The notes beneath the pieces were generated by a model, which was given only the letters and a program-made list of their open reading frames with translations, was not told where the DNA came from and searched no databases. Of a stretch of DNA of 22,666 nucleotides, positions 22,567-22,666 are shown piece after piece. A program made the position numbers and the translations under genes. This stretch comes from a bacterium (lineage in GTDB: Bacteria > Spirochaetota > UBA4802 > UBA5550), in NCBI GenBank assembly GCA_024224995.1, contig JAAENB010000919.1, positions 1 through 22,666 on the forward strand. Direction: 5' to 3'. Positions within the stretch are counted from its first letter, which is position 1. Every line of letters begins with the position of its first letter.

Positions 22567-22582
22567 AAAAAACACAATGATT

Positions 22583-22610
22583 ACAAAAATTGATTTTTGT
22601 GTAGTTTTTT
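22583..22610 (+). terminator. Weak terminator-like hairpin after the kinase operon
   Basis: ACAAAAA (22583-22589) pairs with TTTTTGT (22594-22600) over a four-base loop, followed by GTAG and six T (22605-22610). The stem is almost all A-T, so an efficient intrinsic terminator is doubtful. It lies 130 bases past the last stop. Confidence 0.3.
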
Positions 22611-22616
22611 AAGAGT

Positions 22617-22642
22617 AGCGAAGCCGGGTCTTCGGCTCCGCT
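22617..22642. repeat. G+C-rich hairpin at the right edge
   Basis: AGCG-A-AGCCG and CGGCT-C-CGCT form a 10-position stem with one mismatch and a six-base loop (GGTCTT). It is followed by CCGGATGGCCGG (22649-22660), a second short dyad. The block is much richer in G+C than the preceding 150 bases. It could be a structured RNA, part of an intergenic repeat family or a terminator cut off by the window edge. Confidence 0.35.
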
Positions 22643-22666
22643 CAGACACCGGATGGCCGGGAAAAA

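Noticed and set aside
22617..22666. Start of a tRNA gene at the right edge
   Set aside because: The hairpins do not fit a cloverleaf, and no T-loop consensus is visible before the window ends.

Overview
The window is a long minus-strand surface-polysaccharide operon (positions 1 to about 17,730), followed after a divergent promoter region by three plus-strand genes. The Wzm/Wzt-type ABC exporter points to a diderm (Gram-negative-type) bacterium that exports an O-antigen-like glycan. The DUF2804 gene and the paired REC-PAS-histidine kinases without membrane segments would fit an environmental lineage such as a spirochaete, but this is a weak guess; nothing here fixes the taxon. Base composition is uneven. 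Hand-counted 60-base samples give 13/60 G+C at 10681-10740, 29/60 at 6241-6300 and 36/60 at 18481-18540, so the glycan locus looks mosaic.

In transcription order (right to left) the operon holds: a winged-helix regulator with a degenerate nucleotidyltransferase-like domain; Wzm permease; Wzt ATPase with a cargo-type C-terminal domain; module A (ribulose-phosphate-3-epimerase-like/CBS fusion, type I-beta DAHP synthase-like enzyme, cytidylyltransferase fused to a KdsC-like phosphatase, RraA-like aldolase-fold protein); a P-loop sulfotransferase-like/methyltransferase fusion; module B (radical SAM/SPASM enzyme, a second DAHP synthase-like enzyme with an altered acceptor loop, a CMP-sialate-synthetase-type cytidylyltransferase, a GT2 transferase fused to a degenerate cytidylyltransferase-like domain); a GT-B-like transferase; an alpha/alpha-toroid protein; a GT2 transferase; a cupin; and the first 28 codons of a DegT/DnrJ-type aminotransferase running off the left edge. 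Gaps are mostly under 26 bases and three junctions are ATGA overlaps, so this is probably one transcription unit. A possible internal promoter lies in the only sizeable gap (529-666).

The most interesting inference is that the operon carries two parallel pathways for CMP-activated 2-keto-3-deoxy sugar acids (ulosonic acids). Module A looks like an alternative Kdo supply line: the KdsD/KpsF-type CBS pair is attached to an epimerase barrel instead of a SIS domain, the condensing enzyme keeps the KPRT erythrose-4-phosphate signature of DAHP synthases, and phosphatase and cytidylyltransferase are fused. A CMP-activated C7 (heptulosonic) acid is one reading. Module B has its own condensing enzyme with a changed KPRT loop, its own cytidylyltransferase and a radical SAM enzyme. 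Two more glycosyltransferases, a sulfotransferase-like/methyltransferase fusion and an aminotransferase would add further residues and decorations before export.

The 17663-17871 intergenic region carries a minus-strand promoter, a perfect 11-bp inverted repeat over its -10/start region, copies of a TTTGCTTGA-like direct repeat, and a plus-strand promoter. Right of it are a DUF2804 gene and two response-regulator/PAS/histidine-kinase proteins in tandem. These are driven by a good sigma70-like promoter whose start region coincides with a perfect 16-bp palindrome. The second kinase has an unusual H-box and lacks the G1 box. No tRNA, rRNA, CRISPR array or insertion sequence was seen.
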